From Neckera pumila (Eukaryota; Streptophyta; Bryopsida; Hypnales; Neckeraceae), in assembly GCA_963969595.1 (NCBI GenBank), contig OZ018409.1, positions 6,958,520 through 7,022,519 on the forward strand: DNA of 64,000 nucleotides, in the 5' to 3' direction. The translations under genes were made by a program, and so were the position numbers. Below, piece after piece: positions 1-11,560 of the stretch. Under the pieces are notes generated by a model. It made no database searches, was not told the origin of the DNA, and saw only the letters and a program-made list of their open reading frames with translations. The number at the start of each line of letters is the position of its first letter. Position 1 is the stretch's first letter.

Positions 1-45
1 CCTAGTTATCTTCAAAAGATTTTTAATTGGCTATCTACTTAACTC

Positions 46-365
46 TTAACCCTGAAAGGACCAACATGTGTTTTTTGGCTACATAAAATTTTTGGGCAGG
101 TACGTGTGACTAGACATTTTCACATTTTTGGCCCAAATTTTAATAGAAGGTGGGAACAAGGAAAATCTTTTATATGCACTAAATTTCATGACACTTGAAA
201 ATATGAGTCAAAAGTTATGGCCTAACATGTTACCTTTTTTTTGTAAATGGGCAATCCAGGTAGATCTAAAAAAATCACTTTTTTCAAAAAGAATTGAGAC
301 ATTTGTAAAAAATAATTTGGACACATTTTTCCAAATAATTAATTTCTTCAATCTAGTAGAATTAT
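46..365 (+). mobile_element. TTAA element, family A subtype I, truncated
   Basis: The sequence begins TTAACCCTGAAAGGACCAAC and continues with the GTTTTTTGGCTAC..TTTTGGGCAGGTACGTGTGACTAGA block that opens the other subtype-I copies at 1429 and, inverted, at 6585-7516, 20473-21406 and 37141-38068. Only the first third is present; similarity is lost near 330-365. The 79-residue open frame across it is a by-product of the repeat. Confidence 0.7.
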
Positions 366-1428
366 AAGATGTAAGTAGTTATAATAATAGTGGTGGTTTC
401 ATATTGTTAAATTAAAAGTCTTGAATTTATTGATGGATGAGATGTTCAAATAACAATTTGATTATTTATATTTTTATAAATGAATCAAATTACCTTTGTT
501 AATTTAAAAAAATAGTTTGCTTTCAAAATGACTATTTATTTTAAAAACTATTAGTAATCTTTAGGTTTTTGAGTGGTTTGGTGAGCCAAGATACAAATTT
601 AAACATTGTTTATTATTATATATACTGAGAGTTTGTAGTAGCCACGTAGAATTTTGAGACCACGTATGTCAAGGAGTATTTTGAGGTCAAATGCCCAATT
701 CACACCATCGACGAACCTCTACTAGAGTCACTACATCTTGACATACGCTCTTCTGCTTCAACTTCTCTATTTGACAGGGAATTTTATCAATTTGATACAT
801 GTTGAAATTTTGGATAGTCAAAAATCCATACATGCAACTTGAATACGTTTGAGCGTGGTACAATAGTACCAACTACTAGACTTTGGAGTGCTGCAAGGGC
901 ATTTTGACCTCATGCGTGTCCTATCTATACATTGTCTACCAAGAACCAACTGCAATACATCAACCAAAACCACCACAAGTGCATAAAAGCAACTAGTGGG
1001 AGTTGAAGAGTTATTTTGAGGCAACCAATAGGAGTTGAAGCATTTTGCGCTTCAAGAGTGGTGGTTTAAGGGGAGTCTAGTCGCATGAGTAGGTATCCTA
1101 ACTATCAACTTTGAAAATTCATAGAATATTGTGTGCATGTTAGAAAATACAAAATGACTTGGGTTTGGTTTCTTTCAATTAGTCTTACAATCTCACATCA
1201 AAATTTCATCATTTTTACCACTGAGATATTCAATGTAGATAAAGTAGTGGTTTTACGTGGAATACTAAGGTCAATTAGTCTAATACTATCAGCATGTTAA
1301 TTCCGCCATCTACATATTCTTCCCAATTGCGCCAGTCTCTCACCCACTTCCACAGAATATATGTGTCATGTACTTTGGGCAAGCAATTAGGTGCTATTGT
1401 CAGGGAATGACACCAACATCACATTTAT
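366..1428. other. Unassigned AT-rich spacer
   Basis: I see no gene here. Between about 680 and 1050 there is slightly more complex sequence containing two copies of GGAGTTGAAG near 979 and 1030. The two short minus-strand frames there lack recognisable domains, and I do not call them. Confidence 0.5.
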
Positions 1429-2345
1429 TTAACCCCTAAAGGACCAACATGCGTTTTTTGTTTGTATAGAAATTTTGGGCAGGTTCGTGTGACTAGAGAT
1501 ATCCATATTTGAGGTTGAAATCTTAATAGAAGGTGGGGGCAAGGAATATCTTCATGTGTACCAAGTTTCATGACATTTCGAAATACGAGTCAAAAGTTGT
1601 GAGCTAATATATTACTTTTTTTGTAACTGGGCAGTTTGGGCAAATTGGAAAAAATCATTTTTTCCGGATTTTTTTTTGAAATTGGTTCTCTACATTTATA
1701 TATACTTAAAAAGCTTTGAGTCATTCCATTTCAATCAATGAGTCAAAAGTTATGAGGTTTTTTAAACTGCGGGCAGTTATGGATTCTCTGCTCTAAAAAA
1801 ACTTTAAAGTCGTTTATTTAACTCAATTTTGGAAAAAAAATAAAATCCTAGGATGTAGATTGATTATTACAACATTACAACCGTTGAGATTGGCATTTTT
1901 AAATTCCATGATTAAATTTTTAACAATTTAGTATTTTGAATCATTTTCTACTTCTTTCTACTTACTATTTTTTTTCTATATGTTGTAGAATTCCAAATGA
2001 TGTAAAAATATTCAAGCATACAGACAACTTGTTTAGGAAACTGAATTCAAAGAAGCACCACCTTTATTGGCATTTTTTCATTGAAAAGTGAGCTTGCAAA
2101 GTGCAGCTGCCCGATTTTTCACAGGATTGAAAAAATGGTTTTCAAGACTTTGAATGCTTATATGTTATGATCCACACGGTGGAATTTTCTGAAATTTTTA
2201 CCACATGTTTTCAAAATATCATACTGCAAGATCCTACGGTTACATGTGTCAAAAATTGTTTTTTTCCAAAAATTTGGTAGTTGTATTAGAAATGGCAGTT
2301 TTGGAGTGTTTTTGGTGATTACATAGTCATGAAACTTTAGGGGGC
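1429..2345 (+). mobile_element. TTAA element, family A subtype I
   Basis: The element starts at TTAA with CCCCTAAAGGACCAACATG and ends with the characteristic other end (..TTTTTGGTGATTACATAGTC..ACTTTAGGGG), where the terminal TTAA has decayed to CAAA. It is about 915 bp, the same as other full copies. The interior is AT-rich and non-coding in all frames. Confidence 0.8.
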
Positions 2346-3206
2346 AAAGATGGTTGAAGGTTGATTGGGATGTAGTTCAATAAATCTTGATTTAGATGAG
2401 CTTCATTGTGAATAAGTACTTGTCAGAAAAAGTTGTAATTTCAGCCAATAAAAGAGGTGCTTTTGGAATGTTTAACTTGTGCTTTTATAATAGTCATCAA
2501 ACGGAATTAGGACGGTAGGTCACTGATTTTGAAGCTTTCTAAGACGGTCATGACCCCACCTTCTAACGGTTTTATATTTTTTGTTTAAAAATTCATATCA
2601 ATTCAAGTTGTTGTCCGATTTATATGATTCCACTTGCATTTTAGTCAATTCAACTAATTCCATCTCTGAACAATCCAGGCAGCAACCATCACTTTGCACA
2701 AGATACCCAGATTGCAAATCAGGGTGATGATACGCTCTTCTACCTTATACCTCAATGACTCGTTCCGGGGTCATTTGCCTTTCCCCCAGTTTCGCATATG
2801 TCAGGGTTTTTTTAGGCAGCCGGCGCACCTGCACAGGATGCACCCGGAAAAGACATCCTCATCGAGAAGAATCATTATTAGAATCCTCATCATCAAAATT
2901 TCCGTCCTGTGAGAAAATTATTGTCGTCATTTTCTTCTAGTTTCAATGCTATAAGTCAAGGACATTACATTACAATAGTTCGAGGCTCTTCCACGTCATA
3001 TGTTTTTATAAGCATTCTTCACTATTACCATTATTACGAGTACTGTTCAACTGTCTGACACGAGCTGAGTTCAGTGAGTTTTTTTATAATATTTAACGTG
3101 CTGTGTTAGAACTCCGTCAGTCCGTCCGGCCAATGCTGAAGTCAGGGTCAGAGTTTTCAACGCTGCGAATAACTTATGAAAAACATGCGTCCATATTTTC
3201 AGTGAG

Positions 3207-3332
3207 AACCGACTTGCCTCCACGCAACTGAACTGAATTTCGAAGATTAGAAAATGTTCCAAAGCTGAGAACTGCCTGCCTCCAGGCAACTGCACTGAAT
3301 TTCGAAGACTGGAAACTGTTCCAAAGCCGCGC
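3207..3332. repeat. 63-bp tandem duplication
   Basis: Two adjacent units (3207-3269 and 3270-3332) share GAACY..CTGCCTCCA.GCAACTG and then CTGAATTTCGAAGA followed by GTTCCAAAG. They differ at roughly one position in seven, so this is an old duplication. Confidence 0.75.
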
Positions 3333-3929
3333 CAGTGAGTCTCCAACTTTAACTTATTATTACGGAGTATTATATATTTCTTTCTCCGACGCCTGTGACG
3401 GACTTTTCACTTCAGTTCCGTCCGTCCGGGGAAGACGGATCACCGCCTCTAATAACTGGACTTTTTTCCTCGACACCACTGGCAGACGACTGACTTTACA
3501 TACAGTCGGAGTTTCGAGCTTATCCCCACACCTGTGGAGTTGTTTAGTGTATTTATATCTGGAAGGGCAGAGGAGCTTTTGCAGGCCACATCATCATGCA
3601 CTGGGGCTTGCCCATGATTCATGGCGCGCACCTACCGTAGCACCTGCTGGGACCTGGGACCTGGGAGTTGCCGTAAGAAGAGCGGGGACGGACGGAGGGA
3701 GGGATTCTAATGATCAAAGGGGAAAGATAAGTACAGAGCTCACAATAGGTTATCATCAGGAGTACAGGCACAAGCCAGGAGTAGTCAGTCTGGCTGCCCA
3801 CCCCAGACGCCGGGGCCGTTGCCCCTTGGCCCTCACTTCTGCAACCACAGACTTCGGAGTGTTCGAGGGAGCTTTTCAGCAATGGGGGCACTGGGCAAGG
3901 CGAGCGCCAGACACCAGAAACTTCGCAGG

Positions 3930-3970
3930 ACAGCACAGCACAGCACAGCACAGCACAGCACAGCACAGCA
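3930..3970. repeat. (ACAGC)n microsatellite
   Basis: About eight uninterrupted copies of the pentanucleotide ACAGC. Because the unit has no stop codon in several frames, it inflates the open frames that overlap it. Confidence 0.95.
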
Positions 3971-4578
3971 CTTGGGGATTCCATCGAGACGGAAAGACAG
4001 ACAGCAGAACGCTGTTTCCTTCAATGGATTCCGAAGGCAGCGAGCGAGCAAGCAAGCAAGCTCTGGAACCCATACCGGACTGGGGCACATTCCTGGCAGA
4101 GATTGTCAAAAAACAGCCAACATTTTGGATCAGTGAATAACCAAAGATTTTATTATATTTTATTTTCAATAACACAAATTTTTCAGGAAAATTGCCATAG
4201 GAACGTGTGGGAAAACTTTCAGAAACTTTGATAGCGTGGATTGAAAGATTTTTGTGTTTGAAGTTAGAAGAAAAAGGTTTTGGGTCCAACCTTACTTGAC
4301 AGGGTCAATAAATTTCAACTCCTCTTAGATTGAGATTTTTGCATTGCACATGCGTTTTTTCTATGGTGGCATCCTATACTATACCTCTGAAATTTGGAAG
4401 GTACATACCTTCCAAATGTCAAAGGTAGATATGGAGTTTAGCAAAAGATCCCTCAATTGTCCAGACATTTTTGGGAAGCATAACTTTTGATTTGGGCACC
4501 CAATTGGAAAAAGAGATTATATACCCGCCTAGGAGATATATACCCACTCCTTAAGTCAAATTTTCAAAAAGATCTAAA

Positions 4579-4970
4579 GTAGAGCCACCCATAACTAACA
4601 GAATAAGGAATTCCAACATGATCTGGAGTAGTGAAGGCAAAACAAATAATTTTCAGACGTACATCAATAGAAATGACAAGGATTGCAAAAAAATTGGTAA
4701 TTATATTGCTTGAATTGAAATTATTATGAATTTTGCGAGGCAAAAAGCGCTCCAAATCCATGGCCAATGTGTAGACTCTTCCAATTTCGATCATTCAAGA
4801 ACTTTTTCCTGATCATTATTTCCTACTCTTTCTCACAACTTGGGACATGTGCCATGTATTTATTAGTTCCAACCTTGAAAGGCAAAAAAAAAAAACATTC
4901 TAAACTTGGTCAAAAATACGTGCACCTATAGGTTGGGAATGGGTCGCTAGTTGGGAATGGGTGGCTCTAC
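4579..4970. mobile_element. Candidate inverted-repeat element, about 392 bp
   Basis: GTAGAGCCACCCAT at 4579-4592 is matched exactly by its reverse complement at 4957-4970. A further partial copy of the right end (GGGAATGGGTCGC) lies just inside it. There is no coding potential, and I could not define a convincing target-site duplication. The interpretation as a MITE rests on the single 14-bp perfect inverted repeat. Confidence 0.45.
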
Positions 4971-6122
4971 CTTATTGAAAATTGACATCATAGGAACCTG
5001 CATGAATTTTCAACAGGTCGTTCAACATATACTTGGTCTTTAAATAACAGCACTTAAAATCTACAAACAAGGGATTGGTCTTGGTTCCCATTATTGAACT
5101 ATAAAATTTTTGGATGTCTTATTGGTATTCAAAAGAGGATTCTAGATTCTCCTATTATGAAAGCATAGGAATGTGAGCCCATTGAGCCTACAATATAGGT
5201 ACCTATAATATAGACACCATACACTATAGAAGGTGTATATGTCGTACCCCTATAATATGGATATTTGTAATATATGTATTCTATAATGTATACACAATTA
5301 CAAGCTAGCATTCTTGAGCTCACATACTAGCACTGTTGTGTCCTAAATCACCCCTAGGCTCTCATGAATAGAGTGTGCACATTTTAGGTAAGAATTTGGA
5401 GGGCTTAGTTTTAGAATCAAGTCACAATTAGGTGTACTTTCCTTTGCATAGTAAAAATTGTATTTAGTGTCATATGAAATATAGCGTCAAATAAATAACC
5501 TTGCTTATAAGACACTATTTTCAAAAATCTTATAAATGATGTCATTCTCATACACTCATCCATTATTAACAACATTTGCAATAGTAATAATAAAATTTAA
5601 CCTAAACTTATTACAATATTTGCAAATATGTTGACATTAAAAATATTTGACATTTTGTGCCAATGACACTAAATACATTTTCTAGTGCCATAAGACTAGT
5701 GTTCACAAAAGATGTTGAATTTTAAAAAATGCACTCTACAAAAATCCCTAAACAAGAAGTGTGAATACCCCATTATTAATCTATAAAGACAATTGTCTAA
5801 AAAACAAATAATTGTAAACTCAAGGAGGTTCCTACAAAAGTCTTTCTTCAATATTTTACCAAGGGAGGATTGTGTTAACAATTTTTTTAATTCCCACCGA
5901 ATTGCTTGTTCAAATCAAATGTTATATTATTCAAGAAAAATAGAACTTCTTCTTTACTTCTAAAATTTGGCAAACATGTAGTTTTATGAAAGTGACTTGG
6001 AAAATGATGTACAACTATCATATTATGTGTATTTTTTACAAGAGGAGTCAAAGATTGTGGACATAGTTGGGAGGATTTGAATTTTGTTTCCTGACATCAT
6101 CTGCCAAATCACTTTTCCAACT
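4971..6122. other. AT-rich spacer with one palindrome-rich element
   Basis: Apart from the TATA-rich element at 5138-5332, nothing is recognisable. The short minus-strand frames at 5129-5323 and 5696-5881 have no family resemblance. Confidence 0.5.
5138..5332. mobile_element. TATA-rich palindromic element, copy 1
   Basis: The interior is built from repeated variants of CTATAATATAGGTACCTATA with AAGGTGTATAT. It is bordered by sequence related to GAGCTCACATACTAGCA on the right. The same building blocks occur at 23473-23662 and 32036-32327. No protein is encoded. Confidence 0.55.
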
Positions 6123-7956
6123 TTAACCCCTATAGGACCATTGTCCCTTCAAGGGACAAATGCATTTTCACGCAGGTACCTACGGGCTGAAATTTTCTCC
6201 TAATTTTTTGAAACTTTTTTTAGAGGTAGAAAAGATGATTAGCTTTGTGGAAATCTAATTTTTTCACAATCAGTGCCCGGAAACAAAAGTTATGACCAAA
6301 TAAGTTCAAAACAGGGCAGTGCCAGCAGCAAAAAAAAAATTGCAATTTTTTTTTGTATTTTTTTCTCATAGATTATATTTTTGTCTATCTATAATTCTTT
6401 GATTTGTTTCATTTGGACTTGTTATGAGAAAGTTATGGACATTCTTGTTTTTTGGGCAATTAGAGCATCCTTTTGAAAAAAATAACTTGTAGGATCCATT
6501 TCTGAATGCAATTTTTCAAATTTTCAATTTTTTTTTTGCATGGTTTACTTGCTAGAACAATCTCACCATTGGGATTAGTGCATTTTAACCCGTAAAGTTC
6601 CATGACTATGTTTTCATCGAAAATGCTCAAAAATTGCCATTTTTAGTATAAATACCACATTTTTGAAAAAAAGAACTTTTTTTGACACATGTAACCAAAG
6701 GATCTTGTAGTATGCTGACTTGAAAACATCCTACAAAAAATTTCAGAAATTTCCACCACATGGATTGCAAGATATAAGCATTCAAATTCCCTAAAATCTT
6801 TTCTTGGGCCCTGCAAAAAACAGTGCACCTGCACTTCACAAGCTCACTTTTCAATGAAAAAATGTCCAAAATGATGGTGCTTCTTTGAATTCTTTTTCCT
6901 AACAAGTTGGCTACATGCTTGAAAATTTTCACTTCATTTGGAATTGTATAACATACAGGAAAAAGATAGTAAGTAGATAGTAGTTGAGAATGATTCAAAA
7001 TAGTAAATTGTCAAGAATTTAATTATAGAATTGAAAAATTCCAATCCAATGGTTGCAATGTTGTAATAAACAATCTACATCCTACAATTTATTTATTTTC
7101 TAAATATTGAAAATTGAATAAGATAAAGGACTTCAAAGTTTATTTTAGAGTAGAAAATCCATAACTAACCGCAAACATTAAAATCCTCATAACTTTTGAC
7201 TCATTGATCAAAATGGGATGATATAAAGCTTTCCCCGTATGTTTAACTCTAGAAAAACAATTTCAAATTTTTATTTTTGAAAAAAGTAATTTTTTTTTAT
7301 CTGCCCAAATTGTCCAGTTATAAAAAAAAGTAACATATTCGGCCATAACTTTTGACTCACATTTCCAAATGTCAGGAAATTTAGTGCACATGAAAGATAT
7401 TCCTTGTGCCCACCTTCTATTAAAATTTCAATCCAAAATATGGAAATCTCTAGTCACACATACCTGCCCAAATTTCTATACAGCCAAAAAATGCATGCCG
7501 GTCCTTTAGGGGTCAATTCCATCTAAAAGATTTGAATATTTTAGATTTTCTATCTATCTTGTACCTACTTTTACTTAACAATTTTTTTAAGAATGATAAT
7601 TAAGTTTTTTTGAAATTTTTTTTTCCTAGACTCTCAATTCAATTCTCCACTTCAAAGATTTAAAGCTCAAAACTCTGTAGTGGTAAAATTTTAAGTTAAA
7701 AATGTTCAAAGTCAAAAAATCTCGTCCCGCAATGTGTTGAAAAATTTGTTTTTCCCACTTTAAATGCAAATATCTTGCAATATGTGTTGTCAGAAATTCT
7801 GAAGTTTTTTCCACACTTTTTTATACGGGTTAGATGTAAGATCCTACGGTTAGATGTGAAATAAATAAAATAAAATGAATTTGAACTCTTTGCTATAGAA
7901 ATGGCAGTTTTTAATGTTTTTGGGCAGAAAAAAGGCCTTGGTCCTTTAAGGGTTAA
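6123..7956 (-). mobile_element. TTAA element, family B, interrupted by a family A copy
   Basis: It runs from TTAACCCCTATAGGACC (6123) to GGTCCTTTAAGGGTTAA (7956). A family-A element at 6585-7516 splits it, leaving about 900 bp of family-B sequence, the normal size. Just inside the left end is the family-B subterminal palindrome TTGTCCC..GGGACAA (6141-6159). The right end carries the conserved run leading to AAGGCCTTGGTCCTTTA. It is non-coding. Confidence 0.85.
6585..7516 (-). mobile_element. TTAA element, family A subtype I, nested
   Basis: It is inserted in the family-B element. The left boundary is TTAACCCGTAAAGTTCCATG and the right boundary is GGTCCTTTAGGGGTCAA, with the final TTAA mutated to TCAA. 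Uninterrupted family-B copies at 25267, 38725 and 43886 have a single TTAA at the matching position, which shows the target site and its duplication. The 123-codon minus-strand frame at 6627-6998 is part of the repeat. Confidence 0.88.
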
Positions 7957-8154
7957 TTGATTGTTTGGTAGGAGATGCCAACCCTAACCAGCAAGTGCGG
8001 TACTCTAATTTCAAGAATAAAAAAGGGGGTTCACACATGCTCTTGAAAGTTCCCAACATTTTTTTCCCTCTCAACAACACATAACTTTTGATCAATGCAC
8101 TAGTTGGGAGAAAAATGGTATATCCCTTCAAAGAGATATATGTCCACATATTAT

Positions 8155-8462
8155 GTTAAAATTCTGAAACAATTCATTTGTAAGGACATTGTCGACCAAA
8201 GTGGTCCAATGGATGTGTTAACTATAGAAAAAGAGAAAGCACCTATTGGTCCAATCAAGAGAATTTTGGTGACTACCTTGGTCATAGGGGGATATGTCCT
8301 AACCAGGTTAATCCTTGAAGGACGTTGAAGACCAAAAGTGTCCGATGGATGACTTCTGATGGATGTGTTAACTATAGAAAAAGATAATGCACCTATTGGT
8401 CCAATCAAGAGAATTTTGGTGACTACCTTGGTCATAGGGGGGATGTGTCCTAACCAGGTTAA
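8155..8462 (+). mobile_element. Tandem pair of small TTAA elements (family D)
   Basis: Two units, 8155-8311 and 8308-8462, share about 100 nearly identical bases from GGATGTGTTAACTATAGAAA to CCTAACCAGGTTAA. The second unit begins TTAATCCTTGAAGGACGTTG, which resembles the family-E end at 46514. The short open frames on both strands simply read through this duplication. Confidence 0.7.
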
Positions 8463-9540
8463 CTCCTAAAGGACCAAATGTCATTTTATGGCAACATAGT
8501 GATTTTGGGCAGCTCACTATAAATGGAAATTATATTTTTTTTCTTTGAAAATTTCACACGTGTGCCCGAGGAGTAGCTTTAAGGACCAACAATTTTCAAA
8601 ACTTTTGACTATATGGTTTAAAAGTTATTGGAAAATATGTCATTTTCAACGGTCGGCGAGCAGCTCAAATTTTTTCTAAAAAATCACTTTTAAAAAAAAT
8701 AAAAATTTGAAATTGTTTTTTTAAGTTTATAGATACGTGGAAAGCTTTGAATTATTCCATTTTGATTTATAAGATGAAAATTATGAGGTATTCTAGTTTG
8801 CGGGTAGTTGTGGATTCCCTACTCTAAAATAAACTTTGAATCCTTTATTTAACTCAATTTTTAGTATTTTTTGAAAAAAATAAAACTATAGGATATATAT
8901 TGTTTATTAAAATATTACATCCATTGGGATTGACATTTTTCAATTCCGTAATTAAATTCTCAACAATTTAGTATTTTGAATAATTCTCTACTCCTTGAAG
9001 GATGTTGAGGACCCAAAGTGTCCGATGCATGACTTCTGAGTTCATTGTAGAAATAAAGAATGGCCTTATTGGTCCCATAATTGGAGCATTTTTAGTGGCA
9101 CCTTGGTGATAGGGAGCCGCTTCCTTCTAGAGTTAAACTTCTTTCTACAACCTAATTTTTCCTATATGTTGTACAATTCCAAATGGTCTGAATTTTTTCA
9201 AGCATGTAGCCAACTTGCTTTGAAGAATGAATCCACAGAGTAACCACCATTTTGGACATTTTTCCATTTAAATATAACCTTGTGAAGTACAACTGCCCGA
9301 TTTTTTGCAAGGCCAAAAAAAGGATTTTTGTCAATTCAAATGCTAATATTTTGCAATCTACAAGGTGGAAAATTTTGAAATTTTTTCTACATATTCTCAA
9401 ACAAACTTACTACAAGATCCTACGGTTATATGTGCCCAAAAATATTGTTTCTCTAAAATTTGGTCCTTGTATTAGAAATGACAGTTTTGGAGCGTTTTTG
9501 GTGAAAACATAGTCTCTGACCTTTAGGAGTTTAGGGTTAA
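8459..9540 (+). mobile_element. TTAA element, family A subtype II, interrupted by family D
   Basis: It starts TTAACTCCTAAAGGACCAAA and continues with the subtype-II block (GGCAACATAGTGATTTTGGGCAG). The far end is ..TTTTTGGTGAAAACATAGTC..TTTAGGGTTAA. The extra length compared with the usual 920 bp is explained by a family-D insertion at 8991-9136. The left TTAA coincides with the TTAA at the end of the second family-D unit; the first unit keeps the uninterrupted site at 8308-8311. Confidence 0.82.
8991..9136 (+). mobile_element. Family D element nested in family A
   Basis: It starts CTCCTTGAAGGATGTTGAGG and ends TTCTAGAGTTAA. Uninterrupted family-A copies read straight from TTCTCTAC to TTCTTTCTAC at this point. 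It shares AAGTGTCCGATG.ATGACTTC with the units at 8155-8462 and, inverted, with 36185-36470. Confidence 0.7.
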
Positions 9541-10017
9541 ACTTAAATTTTTTTTTTTTTTATACATTCCATATTTTGGTGACTACCTTGGTCATGGGGG
9601 GCCGCATCCTTCTAGGGTAAAAGTTGAATTGTTGTTGAGTTTTTTACACGTTTCCTGATGTTTTTAGCAAGTTGAGCCGAGTAGAAAAATCTTCACCGAT
9701 TGAAAGGCCACTGCGCAGACCTGTGCTTTAGTCGTCTTCTGTTTTCTCTTTCAAATCCTGATGCCCACCATATCTTTTTCTTTCCATTTGTTGGCTGTTG
9801 CAGACAGACCCCCATGGGCCATTTGGGTTCATGAACTGAACAATGGCAACAGACGGAGGGGCGGCGAAGATGGAGCCGCTTGTGGCCACTGAAACTCTTA
9901 ATTTACTCAGAAACTGCGCACACTGATGAATGTGCTGCGAACATGCCTTAGGGTTGCAGACCCAGGTGCTGCAAGTTGCCAAGGGCAATAACTACTGTAG
10001 CTAGTCTGCTTTTACAG
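9541..10017. other. Family D fragment and unassigned GC-richer segment
   Basis: At 9573-9620 there is a right-end fragment of family D (TTTTGGTGACTACCTTGGTC..CCGCATCCTTCTAGGG). From 9660 to 10000 the sequence is more GC-rich and carries an 86-codon minus-strand frame (9728-9988) with no recognisable domain. I do not call it a gene. Confidence 0.45.
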
Positions 10018-11560
10018 CGACCTTTCAAGAGCTGACTGCATTTCGGGAGAAACCAAACTCCAGGAAACAATTTTTAGAAAATTTTCGTTGGAAGAAAGAA
10101 AAAAAAAAAAAAAAGGAATTCACATCGAACCCAAGTTGTGTCATAGTTTTGGGACCTTCGTGAATTAGTTACAAATTTTTGAAGTTGAAATGCAATGGTC
10201 ACTAAAAGCAACCACCGCCAAAAACGTACACTATTGGTACATTGAAGAAAGCAAACTATGTAACTATGTGTTATGAACGCTTTTAGAGCATGAGCACTTT
10301 CAAACCAAGCTGCCTTAGTGTGCTCTTAAAACAACTTTTGAAGGACTGATTGCATTTGGAGGGAAGTTAAACTCCTTAACCCCTAAAGGACCGGTTGTCC
10401 CCTCAAGGGACAATTTGGGTTCAAGCAGGTTCCTATTGTCTCAATTTTTAGTAATATTTTTTCGGATTTTTTGAAGTTATATATTTTTGCAAGAGCTTTG
10501 TAAATATATAATTTTTATTTTAATTGATGCCCGTGAGCAAAAGCTATGGCACAATAAGTAAAAATGGAATTTGGCGGGCAGCACATATAGAATCACGAAA
10601 AGTCAAAATAATTTTTTTTCCAATTTTTTGATTCAAAGATTATATTTTTATCTACATGTGAAGCTTTGTTTCATTCAATTTGGACTGATAATGAGAAAGT
10701 TATGGACAATCTTAGTTTTTTGAGCAATCTAAGCATCTTCTTGAAAAAATAATTTATAGAATTAATTTTTGAATGCAATTTTTAGAATTTTCAAAAAAAA
10801 TTGTTAGACAGGGTTAGATTTTCTTGCCAGAACAATCTCACCACTGGGATTATTTAGATTCAATTCCATCTAAAAGCTATTAATAATTTAATTTTTTCTT
10901 CAATCTTGAGCCCACTTCTACTTAACAATTTTTTAATGAGCGAAAATTAAGTGCTTTTTTTCCTAAATTTTTTTGGTAGATTTTCAACTCAACTACTTAA
11001 CATAAATAAGTAGAAAATCAAAGTCCATAGTGCAAAAAATTTGAACTAAAAAGATTCAAAGGCAAAAAATCTGGTCAAGTAAGGTGGAAAAAAACTTGTT
11101 TTCTTCACCTTAAATGCATATATCTTGCAATCTACGTGGTCAAAGTTTCTGAAATTTCTTCCTCATATTTATATACTAGTCAAGTATAAGATCTTACGGT
11201 TGGACATGCTAAAAAAAAACAATTGTTTAAACTCTTTTCTCTTTGCAATAGAAATGACAATTTTGAATGGTTTCTGGTAGGAAAATTACCTTGGTCCTTT
11301 AGGGGTTAAAACAATTTTCAATAAATTTTCTTAGGAAGAAAAATGGAATTGGCATCCAAGCCTTGAAGTTGATTTGTATTTTTTGGATCTTCATGGGGAT
11401 TAGTTGAAGTTGAAACGCGACGGTCATTAAAAGCGACCATCTTCTGAAATGTATATTGTTGGTACATTGACAAAAGCAAATATACCTCAATGTTAGTGGT
11501 TGCTTTTAGACCTATGTTTCTTTTAGAGCTCTCTATCTTAGCTACTATGTGAGTAGACAG
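10018..11560. repeat. Tandem duplication (family C), second unit split by a TTAA element
   Basis: Unit 1 is 10018-10328. Unit 2 is 10329-10375 continuing at 11310-11560. The two share GACTG.TTGCATTT.G.GG, AAACTCC, TTGGTACATTGA and AAAAGC.ACC. Unit 2 is interrupted exactly by a family-B element. A third related copy lies at 53395-53620. No protein similarity was recognised. Confidence 0.65.
10376..11309 (-). mobile_element. TTAA element, family B, complete
   Basis: The 934-bp element runs TTAACCCCTAAAGGACCGG..TTGGTCCTTTAGGGGTTAA, with intact TTAA on both sides. The subterminal palindrome TTGTCCC..GGGACAA is at 10395-10413. It is inserted in unit 2 of the family-C duplication; unit 1 shows the empty site (AAACTCC directly followed by AGGAAACAATTT). 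Confidence 0.88.

Larger units (their letters stand above)
2346..4578. other. GC-richer low-copy segment without a recognisable gene
   Basis: From about 2690 to 4100 the base composition rises and several open frames overlap on both strands. The longest is 3547-4140 (+, 197 codons), with partly antiparallel frames at 3619-3984 and 3876-4289 (-). All cross a pentanucleotide repeat, none shows a known domain, and frames are open on both strands at once, as expected by chance in GC-rich DNA. It may be a gene or promoter remnant; I see no splice-supported model. Confidence 0.4.

Noticed and set aside
3547..4140. 197-codon plus-strand frame, the longest uninterrupted plus-strand frame
   Set aside because: It crosses an (ACAGC)n repeat, overlaps equally open antiparallel frames, has no domain and no splice or start support.
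6627..6998. 123-codon minus-strand frame
   Set aside because: It lies inside a family-A element; related frames recur in other copies (for example 17598-17969) with stops at different places, so it is not conserved as protein.
8104..8435. Open frames on both strands with repeated peptide sequence
   Set aside because: They are produced by the tandem family-D duplication; the same peptide appears twice because the DNA does.
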